Assembly: GCA_035298965.1 (NCBI GenBank)
Contig: DATGXO010000238.1
Span: forward strand, 1-56,450
Direction of reading: 5' to 3'
From: CAJCBL01 sp035298965
GTDB taxonomy: Bacteria > Verrucomicrobiota > Verrucomicrobiia > Opitutales > Opitutaceae
DNA: 56,450 nt
The notes under the pieces are model-generated. The model saw only the letters and a program-made list of their open reading frames with translations, was not told where the DNA came from and made no database searches. The position numbers and the translations under genes were made by a program. Every line of letters begins with the position of its first letter. Positions within the stretch are counted from its first letter, which is position 1. Shown piece after piece: positions 1 through 7,817 of the stretch.

Positions 1-1
1 C

Positions 2-361
2 CAGGCCAGCTCCGCGATCCCCGTCGTGCCGCTCTACATCTCGATCCTCTACCGGATCATGAAGGACCGCGGCCTCCACGAGGGCTGCATCGAGCAGATC
101 GACCGCCTCTACCGCACGCAGATGTACGGCGGCAACGCCCTCAATTTTGACGACGCCGGCCGCGTCCGCATCGACGACTGGGAGATGCGCGCCGACGTGC
201 AGGCCGAGATCGCCCGCCTCTGGCCGCAGGTGAACACGGACAACCTCGCCGCGCTCACCGACATCGCCGGCTACCGCGCCGATTTCCTAAAACTCTTCGG
301 CTTCGGCCTCGCCGGCATCGACTACGACGCCGAGACCGATCCACACGTCGAACTGCCGTAA
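2..361 (+). CDS. fabV: FabV-type trans-2-enoyl reductase, C-terminal part (cut by window edge)
   Basis: About 119 C-terminal residues are visible; the gene starts outside the window, and reading from base 2 keeps the frame open. The motifs 'SSAIPVVPLYISILYRIMK', 'HEGCIEQI' and 'FLKLFGFG..GIDYDAE' match the C-terminus of the FabV/TER family as I know it. These are monomeric NADH-dependent enoyl-ACP (or enoyl-CoA) reductases of about 400 residues that do the last reduction of fatty acid elongation. The catalytic Tyr-X8-Lys lies upstream and cannot be checked. A strong hairpin terminator follows, so this transcript ends before the next gene. Confidence 0.85.
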   Translation, partial: QASSAIPVVPLYISILYRIMKDRGLHEGCIEQIDRLYRTQMYGGNALNFDDAGRVRIDDWEMRADVQAEIARLWPQVNTDNLAALTDIAGYRADFLKLFGFGLAGIDYDAETDPHVELP

Positions 362-394
362 AGCCGCACACCGGTGCGCCGTCACACACACACC

Positions 395-421
395 AGCCGA
401 GTCCCGCGACTCGGCTTTTTT
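395..421 (+). terminator. Rho-independent terminator after fabV
   Basis: A perfect 8-bp stem (agccgagt/actcggct) with a 6-base loop is followed directly by a T run. It lies 34 bases after the fabV stop and separates it from the next plus-strand gene. Confidence 0.85.
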
Positions 422-535
422 GCGCGCCGTTCCCGCGTGCCTCCACGGCCTGAGCACACCGGCCTACCGCTTTGGTTGTGGTCCGGCCTTTCCCGTTGCC
501 AGCGGCAGCCGCGCGATTTTCTCTGACCGCTCTCC

Positions 536-1732
536 ATGGCGATTCCCTTCTTCTCCCGCCCACGCAACGCCATCGCCGCGCGTTGCGCCGACGATCAAGC
601 GACCAAGGCGCGACTGCGTTTCGCGCCCTACTACCACGCCATGGAGGCGCAGCAGGGCACGCGCATCCGGCTCGACGGCCGCGACATGGTCATGCTCTCC
701 AGCAACGACTACCTCGGGCTCTCCTTCCACCCGAAGGTGATCGAGGCCGGCCAGCGCGCCATGAACCGCTGGGGCGCCAGCACCACCGGCGCCCGCGTCT
801 CGAATGGCTCGCGCGCCTACCACCACGCGCTTGAGGAGAAACTCGCCGCGTTTCTCGGCAAGGAAGCCTGCCACGTCCACGCCGCCGGCTACCTCTCCTG
901 CATGTCCGGCATCGCCGCGTTCGCCGCGAAAGACGATGTCGTGCTCGCCGACAAAAACATCCACTCCTGCCTCTGGGACGGCATCCGCCTTTCCAACGCA
1001 ACCGTCGAACGTTTCGCGCACAACAACCCCGACGACCTGCGCGATGTCGCCAAAACCATCCCCGCCGACGCCGCGCGCCTCATGATCGTCGAGGGCGTCT
1101 ACTCGATGGAAGGCCACATCGCGAAGCTGCCCGAACTCGTCGCCGTCGCCGAGGAGTTCAAGTGCTTCAACGTGCTCGACGATGCCCACGGCTTCGGCGT
1201 GCTCGGCCGCGACGGGCGCGGCACCGCCGACCACTTCGGCCTCTCCGACAAGATCGACGTGATCGTCGGCAGCCTCTCGAAATCGCTCGGCAGCACCGGC
1301 GGCTTCGTGGCCGGTAAACGCGAATACATCGAGTACCTGCGCACGCACTCGAAGCACACGATCTTCAGCGCCGCCCTCAGCCCCGCCCAAGCCGCCGCCG
1401 CCGAGGCCGCGCTGGAGGTGATGCAGACCGAGCCGCAACACCGCGAACGCCTCTGGGCCAACACACGCCGTTACGTCGCCTTCCTCAAATCGCTCGGCCT
1501 CGACACCTGGGGCAGCGAGACGCCCGCCGTGCCGATCGTCGTCGGCTCGAAGGAGCGCGCGTACCGTTTCTGGCAACTGTTGCTCGAAAAGGGAGTGTTC
1601 ACGGTCATGTCGATCGTGCCCGCCGTTCCGCCCGGCAAGGATCTCATCCGCACCGCCGTTTCCGCCCTCCACTCCGACGAGGATCTGGCTCGGATCGAAG
1701 AGGCCTTCACCTACGCCGCAAAACGGCTCTGA
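536..1732 (+). CDS. Serine palmitoyltransferase-like alpha-oxoamine synthase (PLP enzyme)
   Basis: This 398-residue fold-type I PLP enzyme belongs to the alpha-oxoamine synthase family (SPT, KBL, BioF, ALAS), which condenses an amino acid with an acyl thioester and releases CO2. The PLP lysine is K249 in 'GSLSKSLGSTGG'; the cofactor Asp-x-x-His is 'DDAHGFG' near residue 216, and a stacking His lies in 'DKNIHS' near 143. The C-terminal pattern 'GVFTVMSIVPAVPPGKDLIR' and the overall sequence read closest to bacterial serine palmitoyltransferases of the Bacteroides type, rather than to BioF. No bio genes are nearby; the neighbours are FabV and a fatty-acyl/glycosyltransferase operon, so a lipid role such as 3-ketosphinganine synthesis is inferred. 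KBL-like or other oxoamine synthase activity cannot be excluded. The ATG at 536 follows pyrimidine-rich sequence without a Shine-Dalgarno motif. Confidence 0.75.
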   Translation: MAIPFFSRPRNAIAARCADDQATKARLRFAPYYHAMEAQQGTRIRLDGRDMVMLSSNDYLGLSFHPKVIEAGQRAMNRWGASTTGARVSNGSRAYHHALEEKLAAFLGKEACHVHAAGYLSCMSGIAAFAAKDDVVLADKNIHSCLWDGIRLSNATVERFAHNNPDDLRDVAKTIPADAARLMIVEGVYSMEGHIAKLPELVAVAEEFKCFNVLDDAHGFGVLGRDGRGTADHFGLSDKIDVIVGSLSKSLGSTGGFVAGKREYIEYLRTHSKHTIFSAALSPAQAAAAEAALEVMQTEPQHRERLWANTRRYVAFLKSLGLDTWGSETPAVPIVVGSKERAYRFWQLLLEKGVFTVMSIVPAVPPGKDLIRTAVSALHSDEDLARIEEAFTYAAKRL

Positions 1733-2094
1733 CGCTGTGCGTTGCACGAATGGCGCTCTGAAGCGCCAATCGTGTCGCTGGGTGCGCGCCGGCCGGACGT
1801 GAAGTCCGGCCCCGCAAGCGCCGCGAAAACTGCACCCTTCCTTTGGTTCGCAAACACGCCTGCGGTAGAGTCGCGGCTCGCCCGCGACCGCTCCGGGGAA
1901 TCGTGACACGAGCTCTCCTCCTGGAGCGCGAATCGCCCAGACGCTGAATGTGAGGTCCAGCACCACGCAAACACCCCGCCGTGTCACCTGCACAGAGCAT
2001 CCACAGGCTAAACGCGCGCCTCACGCGTCATGTCAACTATTGGTTGACGTGACGCTGGCCGGCGTCACGCAGAGTTCTGGGGTGGAAATCTCGG
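1733..2094. repeat. Gene-free 362-base gap with tandem REP-like palindromes
   Basis: I see no coding gene here; the long minus-strand frame across it is a shadow. Five perfect inverted repeats occur: tggcgct/agcgcca (1751-1757, 1762-1768), ggccggac/gtccggcc (1791-1798, 1804-1811), gtcgcgg/ccgcgac (1870-1876, 1882-1888), gtcaac/gttgac (2032-2037, 2043-2048) and cgtgacgc/gcgtcacg (2048-2055, 2062-2069). Loops are 4-6 bases and none is followed by a T run. The gap lies between convergent gene ends, a typical place for repetitive extragenic palindromes. It might act in transcript stability or termination. Confidence 0.55.
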
Positions 2095-3153
2095 TCACTT
2101 CAGCGCCGCCAGCACCGCCGCGGCGGAATCGCTCCACGTCGGCAACGCGCGGTTCAACGCGCCGCGGCCCAGTTCCTCCACCAGACGCTCGTCGATGAGC
2201 ACGCGTCGCAGGCCGGACGTCCACGCGGCAATGTCTTCGCCCGGCAACGTCAGACAACCGCCGCCGGTCGCGTGCTCGCGCAAGGCCGGAATGTCGCTGC
2301 ACACGCACGGCAGACCCGACCACAGCGCTTCGATGACGGGCAACCCATTCCCCTCGGCGCGCGACGGAAACACGCCGGCGAGGCAGCGCTCCGCGAGAGC
2401 ATTCACCGCGTCGTCGGCCAGCGGTCCGTGGTAGTGCAGTTGCCGGCGCCGGAGCGACAATGTGCGCGCGCGCCGCTCCACGGGTTTGCCGAAGTGCGGA
2501 TTCACCCGCCCGACCAGATGCACAGAAAAATCCAAGCCCTCCGCCCAGAGCGCTTCCGCGGCGTCGAGCAGCAACGTCTGATTCTTCCGCGGCTCCAGGA
2601 TGCCGACCATCAGCAGCGCCGGCGTACCGCCGGGACGCTCGCGATTGCGCGCGCGCGGCCGCCCCGAGCCGTCGGCGCCGAGCGGAAACGCGGTCACCTG
2701 CGCACGCGCGGGCATGCCACCCCACGCCCAGTACTGCTCCAGCTCCACGCGGCTGGTCTCCGAAATCGCGAGGACTCGTTCGAAGCTCGCGAGCAGCTTC
2801 ATGTACCCAGGATGGCGCGCGACACTGTGTGGCCAGGTCGTCTGCGGGAAACGCAGCGGGATCGCGTCGTAGTAGACCGCCGCAGTGCGGCAGCCGGGCT
2901 GCGCGAGCCACGCGGAAAAACCCGGCCGTTCTTCCTCGCTGAACAGCTCGGGCGTGAAGACCCAATCATCCTTCATCGGCGTGACCGGCGAACCGTCGGC
3001 GAGCATCCACCTCCGCGCCTGCGCCTCCCAACGAACCGACACGAGCGACTGCGGCGCGCACTCGTTCATCTTCGCGCGCAATTGCCCGCTCACGCGCTGA
3101 ATTCCAGAATGATGCCCCGAGCGAGCGGCCTTCGTCGTGTCGAAGTAGATCAT
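2095..3153 (-). CDS. Glycosyltransferase family 4
   Basis: A 352-residue retaining glycosyltransferase of GT-B fold. The C-terminal nucleotide-sugar domain carries the E-x7-E motif in 'SRAEGNGLPVIEALWSGLP', and 'MVGILEPRKNQTLLLDA' is the usual start of that domain. The N-terminal 'SGIQRVSGQLRAKM' is the acceptor-side segment. The start at 3153 is chosen because its ATG overlaps the upstream gene's TGA by four bases (ATGA) and a GGGAGGAAG Shine-Dalgarno precedes it; a longer frame to 3294 would overlap that gene heavily. Last gene of the six-gene lipid/glycosyltransferase operon; donor and acceptor are unknown. Confidence 0.85.
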   Translation of the reverse strand: MIYFDTTKAARSGHHSGIQRVSGQLRAKMNECAPQSLVSVRWEAQARRWMLADGSPVTPMKDDWVFTPELFSEEERPGFSAWLAQPGCRTAAVYYDAIPLRFPQTTWPHSVARHPGYMKLLASFERVLAISETSRVELEQYWAWGGMPARAQVTAFPLGADGSGRPRARNRERPGGTPALLMVGILEPRKNQTLLLDAAEALWAEGLDFSVHLVGRVNPHFGKPVERRARTLSLRRRQLHYHGPLADDAVNALAERCLAGVFPSRAEGNGLPVIEALWSGLPCVCSDIPALREHATGGGCLTLPGEDIAAWTSGLRRVLIDERLVEELGRGALNRALPTWSDSAAAVLAALK

Positions 3154-4388
3154 GCTTCCTCCCGGATGCGCGCGAGCAACCGCGCAGCGTTGCGGTGCAC
3201 ATCGAAGTTCTCGCGCACCCACTCCCGCGCCGCGCCGCGGAGGCGTTCGCAGAGCGCGTCGTCGGTCGCGAGTCGCCGCCAGGCGTCGATCCAAGCCGCG
3301 GCGTCTTCGATCGGCGCCACCAACCCGGTGCGCTCGTGTTGCACCGCCTCGGTCGTGGCGGCGATCGGCGAGGTGACCGCGACCGCGCCGGCGGCCATCG
3401 CCTCCGGGATCACGTTTGGCAGTCCGTCACGATCGCCGCTGCGCGCAATCACGCCGGTGTGCACGAGCGCGTCCGCCCACGCGAGCGCAGCGAAGATCTC
3501 CTTCAGCGGGCGGTGCCCCATGAGTTCCACGACGCCGCCGAGCTGCAACGCGCGGATCTGCGCCGCGAGACGCGGATGCAGCGGGCCGTTGCCATAGAGG
3601 CGCACCTGCAGCGGCACCCCTGCGTCGCGCGCGGCAGCGTAGAGTTCGAGTTGCCGCTCGAGTCCCTTCTTCTCCACCAGACGGGCCACGCACACGATCC
3701 GCAGCGTCGTGCGCGAGGCGCGCAGCGCCTTGAACGGCGGCAGCACCTCGAGCCCGCGGCGGACGACGAGGATCTTCTCCGGCGGTGTGCCGCGCTCGCG
3801 CAACGTCGCCGCGGCCATCTCGGTCGACGTTCGGACGAAGCGCGCCAGCGCGATCTTCTCCCGCAGGAGCCAGTCACCGCCATGCTCGTACAAGTCGTAG
3901 GCGTGAGCCGCCATGCTGAACGGGATGCCGGTCAGCCGCCATACCGCCCACGCCGCGCCCGCCGGCGCCGAAGCCCACACGGCGTGCACGTGCCGCGGTT
4001 TCTCCCTCCGATAACGCGGCGCCTCTACCACGCCGTAGCCGGCACCGAGGAGGTTCTCCCAGAAGTTCCACCAGCCCGGCGGCGCTCGGAGCACCATCGC
4101 GCGCATCATGTCGGCGAAGAAGCCGCCGCGCGTGCGCCACGTTTCGAGCGGCAGCCGCCAGATCACCGTGAACAGGCGCCAGCGGTTGAACTGATCCACC
4201 GGCAGTCCCTCGAACTCCGACTCACCGCCCCAGAGCGAGACGAGCCGGAGCCGCACGCCGAGCACGCGCAGCGCTGCGACTTCGCGTTGGAGGAACGTCT
4301 CGGTCGGGTACGGAAAACGCGTGAACAGCAGGACGATTTCCGGGCCGCCGCTCTCCGCAAGTGATCGGTCTGACGCCGGCGCTGCCAT
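3150..4388 (-). CDS. Glycosyltransferase family 4 (colanic acid/SqdX style)
   Basis: A 412-residue GT-B glycosyltransferase. 'FPYPTETFLQREVAAL' near residue 25 is the N-terminal acceptor-domain motif of exopolysaccharide and glycolipid GT4 enzymes. 'RIVCVARLVEKKGLERQLELY' starts the nucleotide-sugar domain, and 'RDGLPNVIPEAMAAG' is the C-terminal catalytic/UDP-sugar motif. It starts 6 bases after the MGDG-synthase-like gene and overlaps the next GT4 by four bases, so the three glycosyltransferases are probably made together and act in sequence on one lipid. Substrates cannot be read from sequence. Confidence 0.85.
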   Translation of the reverse strand: MAAPASDRSLAESGGPEIVLLFTRFPYPTETFLQREVAALRVLGVRLRLVSLWGGESEFEGLPVDQFNRWRLFTVIWRLPLETWRTRGGFFADMMRAMVLRAPPGWWNFWENLLGAGYGVVEAPRYRREKPRHVHAVWASAPAGAAWAVWRLTGIPFSMAAHAYDLYEHGGDWLLREKIALARFVRTSTEMAAATLRERGTPPEKILVVRRGLEVLPPFKALRASRTTLRIVCVARLVEKKGLERQLELYAAARDAGVPLQVRLYGNGPLHPRLAAQIRALQLGGVVELMGHRPLKEIFAALAWADALVHTGVIARSGDRDGLPNVIPEAMAAGAVAVTSPIAATTEAVQHERTGLVAPIEDAAAWIDAWRRLATDDALCERLRGAAREWVRENFDVHRNAARLLARIREEA

Positions 4389-4394
4389 CGTCGC

Positions 4395-5582
4395 TCAGAC
4401 GGGAAACGGCCGCGGGAGCTGAGCCGCGTCGAAGCCGAGCCCGATCAGCTCGTGGATGAGGACGGTGGGATCCTCCTCGTACCGCAGCGCCTCGAACTGC
4501 CGGCGAGCCTCGTCGTAGCAGCCGGGCACGCGGATCCAGTTTTGCATCACTGTGCGCAGACCGGCGGCAGAATCGATGATCGGGCACGCCGCGCCGCGCT
4601 CGAAGAATTTCACCGTCAGGCTCTCCTGCGGCATGATGCTGCCGTAGGCGTTGAAGATGATCGGGCAGCGGAAGTTCAGCGCCTTCGCGCACGTCGTGGT
4701 GCCGCCGCGGGTCACGATGGTGTCGCTGACCTGAAGCAGGCGGTGCATCTCGTCGGTGTAGCCGTCGATGAAGCAGGAAAACTCCGGATGCTGCGCGCGC
4801 CAGTGGATCGCCTCGGCATAGGTGCGGGCGTTGCGTCCGCAGACCACGATGGCCTGCACGCGATCGGCGAACTCCGCCAAAACCGGCAGCAGCTCCATGT
4901 GCTGGTTCGCGCCGTTGCCACCCGTGCCGAGCAGCACCGTGAAACGGTCCGGCCGCAGGCCGAGCACATCGACGAGGTAGCGCCGGCGTTTCTCGGCGCC
5001 GAAGACATCGTGGTGCGAACGCGGTCGCATGAGGTGGCCGCGCACGCGCGTCTGCTCCGGGCGAAGACCGAGTTTCACGGCGTAATCGCGCGCGGTCGGC
5101 GTACGCGAGAAGTAGAGGTCGACGCTCTTGTCGATCCAGTTGCGGCTGTAGCCGTAGCCGCCGGAAAACTCGCCGCAGTACGTGGCGCAGCGCACGTTGG
5201 CGGCGCCGAGCTCCTGCCGCGCGACCTCGAAGTAGCCGCGGTTGAGGCAGTCGTGCACGCTGAAGATCAGGTGCGGGCGGTACTCGCGCAGGAGCGCGCG
5301 ATAGTACTTTTTGCCGAAGCTGATGCTGTCGCGGTTGATGATGCTCAATCCCTCCACGAACATGTAGTAGGGATGGTGCAACCACGGCGCCTTCTTCTGG
5401 ATCCAGTTGTAGAAATCAACGCCCCAGCGGCCGATCACGGAGGACTTCTCGAGCAACTGCTCGATGCGCACGTCGGCCCGGTGCTTGTAGAGCTCGAAGG
5501 CCCATTCGGCGAAGGCCTGCGCGCGGGCGTCGTGGCCGCCGCCGGTGCTGGAGGTAAGGACGAGGATGCGAACTTGGCTCAC
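4395..5582 (-). CDS. MGDG-synthase-like lipid glycosyltransferase (GT28)
   Basis: A 395-residue GT-B enzyme of the monogalactosyldiacylglycerol synthase type. Near the N-terminus 'SSTGGGHDARAQAFAEW' is the glycine-rich loop plus lipid-binding helix of the MGDG_synth domain. 'LLGTGGNGANQHMELL' opens the C-terminal UDP-sugar domain and 'VTRGGTTTCAKAL' is the GT28 donor-binding motif. Relatives transfer galactose or glucose from UDP-sugar to diacylglycerol, or in some bacteria to other lipids, at the inner membrane face. The start is GTG, 3 bases after the SDR stop codon. As a peripheral membrane enzyme between acyl-modifying genes and two GT4s, it probably adds the first sugar to the lipid built by this operon; acceptor is inferred. 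Confidence 0.8.
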   Translation of the reverse strand: MSQVRILVLTSSTGGGHDARAQAFAEWAFELYKHRADVRIEQLLEKSSVIGRWGVDFYNWIQKKAPWLHHPYYMFVEGLSIINRDSISFGKKYYRALLREYRPHLIFSVHDCLNRGYFEVARQELGAANVRCATYCGEFSGGYGYSRNWIDKSVDLYFSRTPTARDYAVKLGLRPEQTRVRGHLMRPRSHHDVFGAEKRRRYLVDVLGLRPDRFTVLLGTGGNGANQHMELLPVLAEFADRVQAIVVCGRNARTYAEAIHWRAQHPEFSCFIDGYTDEMHRLLQVSDTIVTRGGTTTCAKALNFRCPIIFNAYGSIMPQESLTVKFFERGAACPIIDSAAGLRTVMQNWIRVPGCYDEARRQFEALRYEEDPTVLIHELIGLGFDAAQLPRPFPV

Positions 5583-5585
5583 GTT

Positions 5586-6413
5586 TCAGCGAATTCCGAA
5601 ATAGCGGGCGAGCACCGCGCGCCGGAGCGAGAGCGGGGCGAGCCGGGCGCCGAGCGGCGCGAGGACGGTTTGGAAAAAGGAACCTGAGCGCACGATGCCC
5701 GAGCGGCCGCGCTGCAAAGCACGGCGTAGATCGGCAGCGGCGCGCAACGGCAGCGGCGCGGCGGCAAACGTCGCCTCGAGACGGCGTGCCACCCGCTGCG
5801 TTCGCTCCGGCAAGTCGGTGTGGGGGACGGCGAACATCGCGTTGTTGAACTCCGTCCGGTAGTCGCCGGGACGGAATTCGATCACCGTGATTCCCATGCT
5901 CTGCGCTTCCAACATCAAACTTTCCGACAGCGCGGCGAGGCCGGCTTTCGCGACGTTGTACCCGGAGAGGAGCGGTATCGGAAACTCCACCGCCATCGAG
6001 GTGACGTTCACGATCGTGCCCTTTTTCCGCGCGCCCATCGCCGCAAACGCTGCGCGATTCAACGCGAGCGAGACGCCGAGCATCTGATCGAGCTGCGCGC
6101 GCCAGACAGCGAGCGGTTGGTCGAGCACACCGCCGAAGATGCCGTAGCCGGCGTTGTGCACGAGCAGGTCAAGACCACCGCTGTCGCGCTCCACTTGCGC
6201 GAGTAGCGAATCGGCCGCCGTCTCGCCGTCGGCGAGATCGAGGCGCAGCGGGTGAAACCACTCGCGCGCCGGCAGACGTTCCGGCCGGCGAGATGTGCCC
6301 CAGACCTCGACACCCTCCGCGAGCAGCATGTCGGCGAAGGCGCGGCCGAGGCCCGTACCCGCGCCGGTCACCAAGGCCGTGCGGAAGCGGGTGGCAAGCG
6401 AGGGGGAAGGCAT
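5586..6413 (-). CDS. Short-chain dehydrogenase/reductase
   Basis: A 275-residue classical SDR. The Rossmann motif TGAGTGLG is at residues 16-23, the 'VHNAGYG' element near 86, catalytic Ser139 in 'NVTSMAVE', and Tyr152/Lys156 in 'GYNVAKAG'. Full catalytic set, so it should be an active NAD(P)H-dependent oxidoreductase. Its position between a ketoacyl synthase and an MGDG-like glycosyltransferase suggests reduction of a 3-oxoacyl or 3-ketosphinganine-like intermediate; this is inference. A TTG start at 6461 would overlap the ketoacyl synthase gene, so the ATG at 6413 (22 bases after that stop) is preferred. Confidence 0.85.
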   Translation of the reverse strand: MPSPSLATRFRTALVTGAGTGLGRAFADMLLAEGVEVWGTSRRPERLPAREWFHPLRLDLADGETAADSLLAQVERDSGGLDLLVHNAGYGIFGGVLDQPLAVWRAQLDQMLGVSLALNRAAFAAMGARKKGTIVNVTSMAVEFPIPLLSGYNVAKAGLAALSESLMLEAQSMGITVIEFRPGDYRTEFNNAMFAVPHTDLPERTQRVARRLEATFAAAPLPLRAAADLRRALQRGRSGIVRSGSFFQTVLAPLGARLAPLSLRRAVLARYFGIR

Positions 6414-6435
6414 GTGGCGCGAGACCGCCGGACTA

Positions 6436-7701
6436 TCAGGCGCCGGGCGCGCGCAGCACAAGCGAGACGTTCGCGCCGCCGAAACCGCTGGCGTTGTTCA
6501 GGATCACGCGGGGAGCAGTGGCTATCGTCTGGCGCGGCAAATTGAGATCGGCGAACTTGGGATCAACATCGCGCAACCCGCCGCACCCCGGGATGAAACC
6601 GCCGCGGATCGCGAGCGCACAGAAACCGGTCTCGAGCACCGTCGCCATCGAGAGGCCGTGACCCGTGAGCGCCTTCGTGCTGCTGATCGGCACGCGGGAA
6701 ACATCCGCGCCGAAGACACTTCGAATCGCCTTCACCTCGGATGCGTCGCCAATCGGCGTGGAGGTGGCGTGCGCGTTGACGTAGTCGATCTGCGCGGGGC
6801 CCACGCCGGACGCCTTGAACGCACGCCGCATCGCGCCCGCCAGACCGAGGCCCTCGGGATGGGAGATCGCGACATTGTGCCCGTCCGAAGCTTGGCCCCA
6901 GCCGGCGAGTTCGGCGTACGGCGTCACGCCGCGGCGGACGACTTCCTCCTCACTTTCGAGCACGACCACCGCCGCGCCACCCGTGCCAACAAAGCCATCA
7001 CGTGCGGCATCGAAGGGGCGCGAAGCAGTGGCGGGATCCGCCGAGGTGGAGAGCGCCCGCATCGTCGCAAACGGCAGAATCGCGTCCATGTTTCCATCCT
7101 CTGCGCCGACGACGATCATCCGGTCCTGCTTGCCGGTGGCGATGTCGTCGAAAGCGAAGCCGAGCGCGTGTCCGGTCGAGGCACAGGCCGAGGAAAACCC
7201 GCACGAGTGGCCACGGATCTTGAACGCCGCCACGAGATTGAAGTTCAACGTGCCGGAGATCGACGACACCACGGCGACCGGCGAGCAGCGCATCACCCCG
7301 AGCTGGTGCATGCGGCTCACGTAATGGGTGAGCACCATCGGCGAGCCGGCGGAGGCGCAGTACAGGCCGGTGTTCTCGTTCTGCAGCTCGGTATCGGCAA
7401 GGCTCGCGTCGGCGATCGCCTGCTGCATCGCGCAGTGCGCGTAGAGGCCGTGCGGTGCCATGCTGCGGAGCAGTTCGCGCCGGATCGAATAACGCGAGGG
7501 GTACGTCCAGTCCTCGGGCTCGACGGAAGAGACGTCGAACTCCTTGATCGTGCCCATCACTTTCACCGGCACTTCCGGCCGTTGGAACGGCGGATAGAGT
7601 TCAAAGCCGTGGCGCAGCTCGCGCAGGCTCGCCTCGACCGACGCCTTGTCGTTGCCGATGCTGCTGATGAAACCGACTCCGGTGACGAAAACTTTCCGCA
7701 T
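6436..7701 (-). CDS. Beta-ketoacyl-ACP synthase, KAS II (FabF) type
   Basis: A 421-residue thiolase-fold condensing enzyme. The Cys-His-His triad is intact: Cys173 in 'FSSACASTGHA', His311 in 'NAHATSTPIGD' and His348 in 'TKALTGHG', with Lys343 beside it. Such enzymes extend an acyl chain with malonyl-ACP. The N-terminal half diverges from housekeeping FabF ('FELYPPFQRPEVPVKVMG'), which fits a dedicated pathway enzyme. It lies downstream of the ACP-dehydratase fusion with a 116-base gap containing a hairpin, and upstream of the SDR. Start ATG at 7701 begins 'MRKVFVTGVG', the usual KAS N-terminus. Confidence 0.9.
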   Translation of the reverse strand: MRKVFVTGVGFISSIGNDKASVEASLRELRHGFELYPPFQRPEVPVKVMGTIKEFDVSSVEPEDWTYPSRYSIRRELLRSMAPHGLYAHCAMQQAIADASLADTELQNENTGLYCASAGSPMVLTHYVSRMHQLGVMRCSPVAVVSSISGTLNFNLVAAFKIRGHSCGFSSACASTGHALGFAFDDIATGKQDRMIVVGAEDGNMDAILPFATMRALSTSADPATASRPFDAARDGFVGTGGAAVVVLESEEEVVRRGVTPYAELAGWGQASDGHNVAISHPEGLGLAGAMRRAFKASGVGPAQIDYVNAHATSTPIGDASEVKAIRSVFGADVSRVPISSTKALTGHGLSMATVLETGFCALAIRGGFIPGCGGLRDVDPKFADLNLPRQTIATAPRVILNNASGFGGANVSLVLRAPGA

Positions 7702-7746
7702 GATAGGGGAGACCGTCGCCGGCTCGAGCAGTGCCATCCCCGGCGA

Positions 7747-7776
7747 ACGGAAGGTGCGAGGCTCGGGACCTTCCGT
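7747..7776. repeat. Intercistronic hairpin between ACP-dehydratase and ketoacyl synthase genes
   Basis: A perfect 9-bp inverted repeat (acggaaggt/accttccgt) with a 12-base loop sits in the 116-base gap within the operon. No T run follows on either strand, so an mRNA-stability or partial-attenuation element is more likely than a full terminator. Confidence 0.5.
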
Positions 7777-7817
7777 CCGCTGGCAATCGGATTAATCCAG
7801 GAAGCCGCAGCGCGCGC

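Noticed and set aside
536..1732. BioF (8-amino-7-oxononanoate synthase) assignment
   Set aside because: No biotin genes nearby and the C-terminal and substrate-side segments read closer to serine palmitoyltransferase; family-level call kept.
464..1993. Minus-strand open frame of 509 codons opposite the SPT-like gene
   Set aside because: Arg/Ala/Gly/Asp-rich shadow of a well-supported gene in high-GC DNA; no recognisable domain.
3154..3294. Longer start for the GT4 gene
   Set aside because: Would overlap the upstream GT4 by 145 bases; the ATG at 3153 has an SD and a 4-base overlap.
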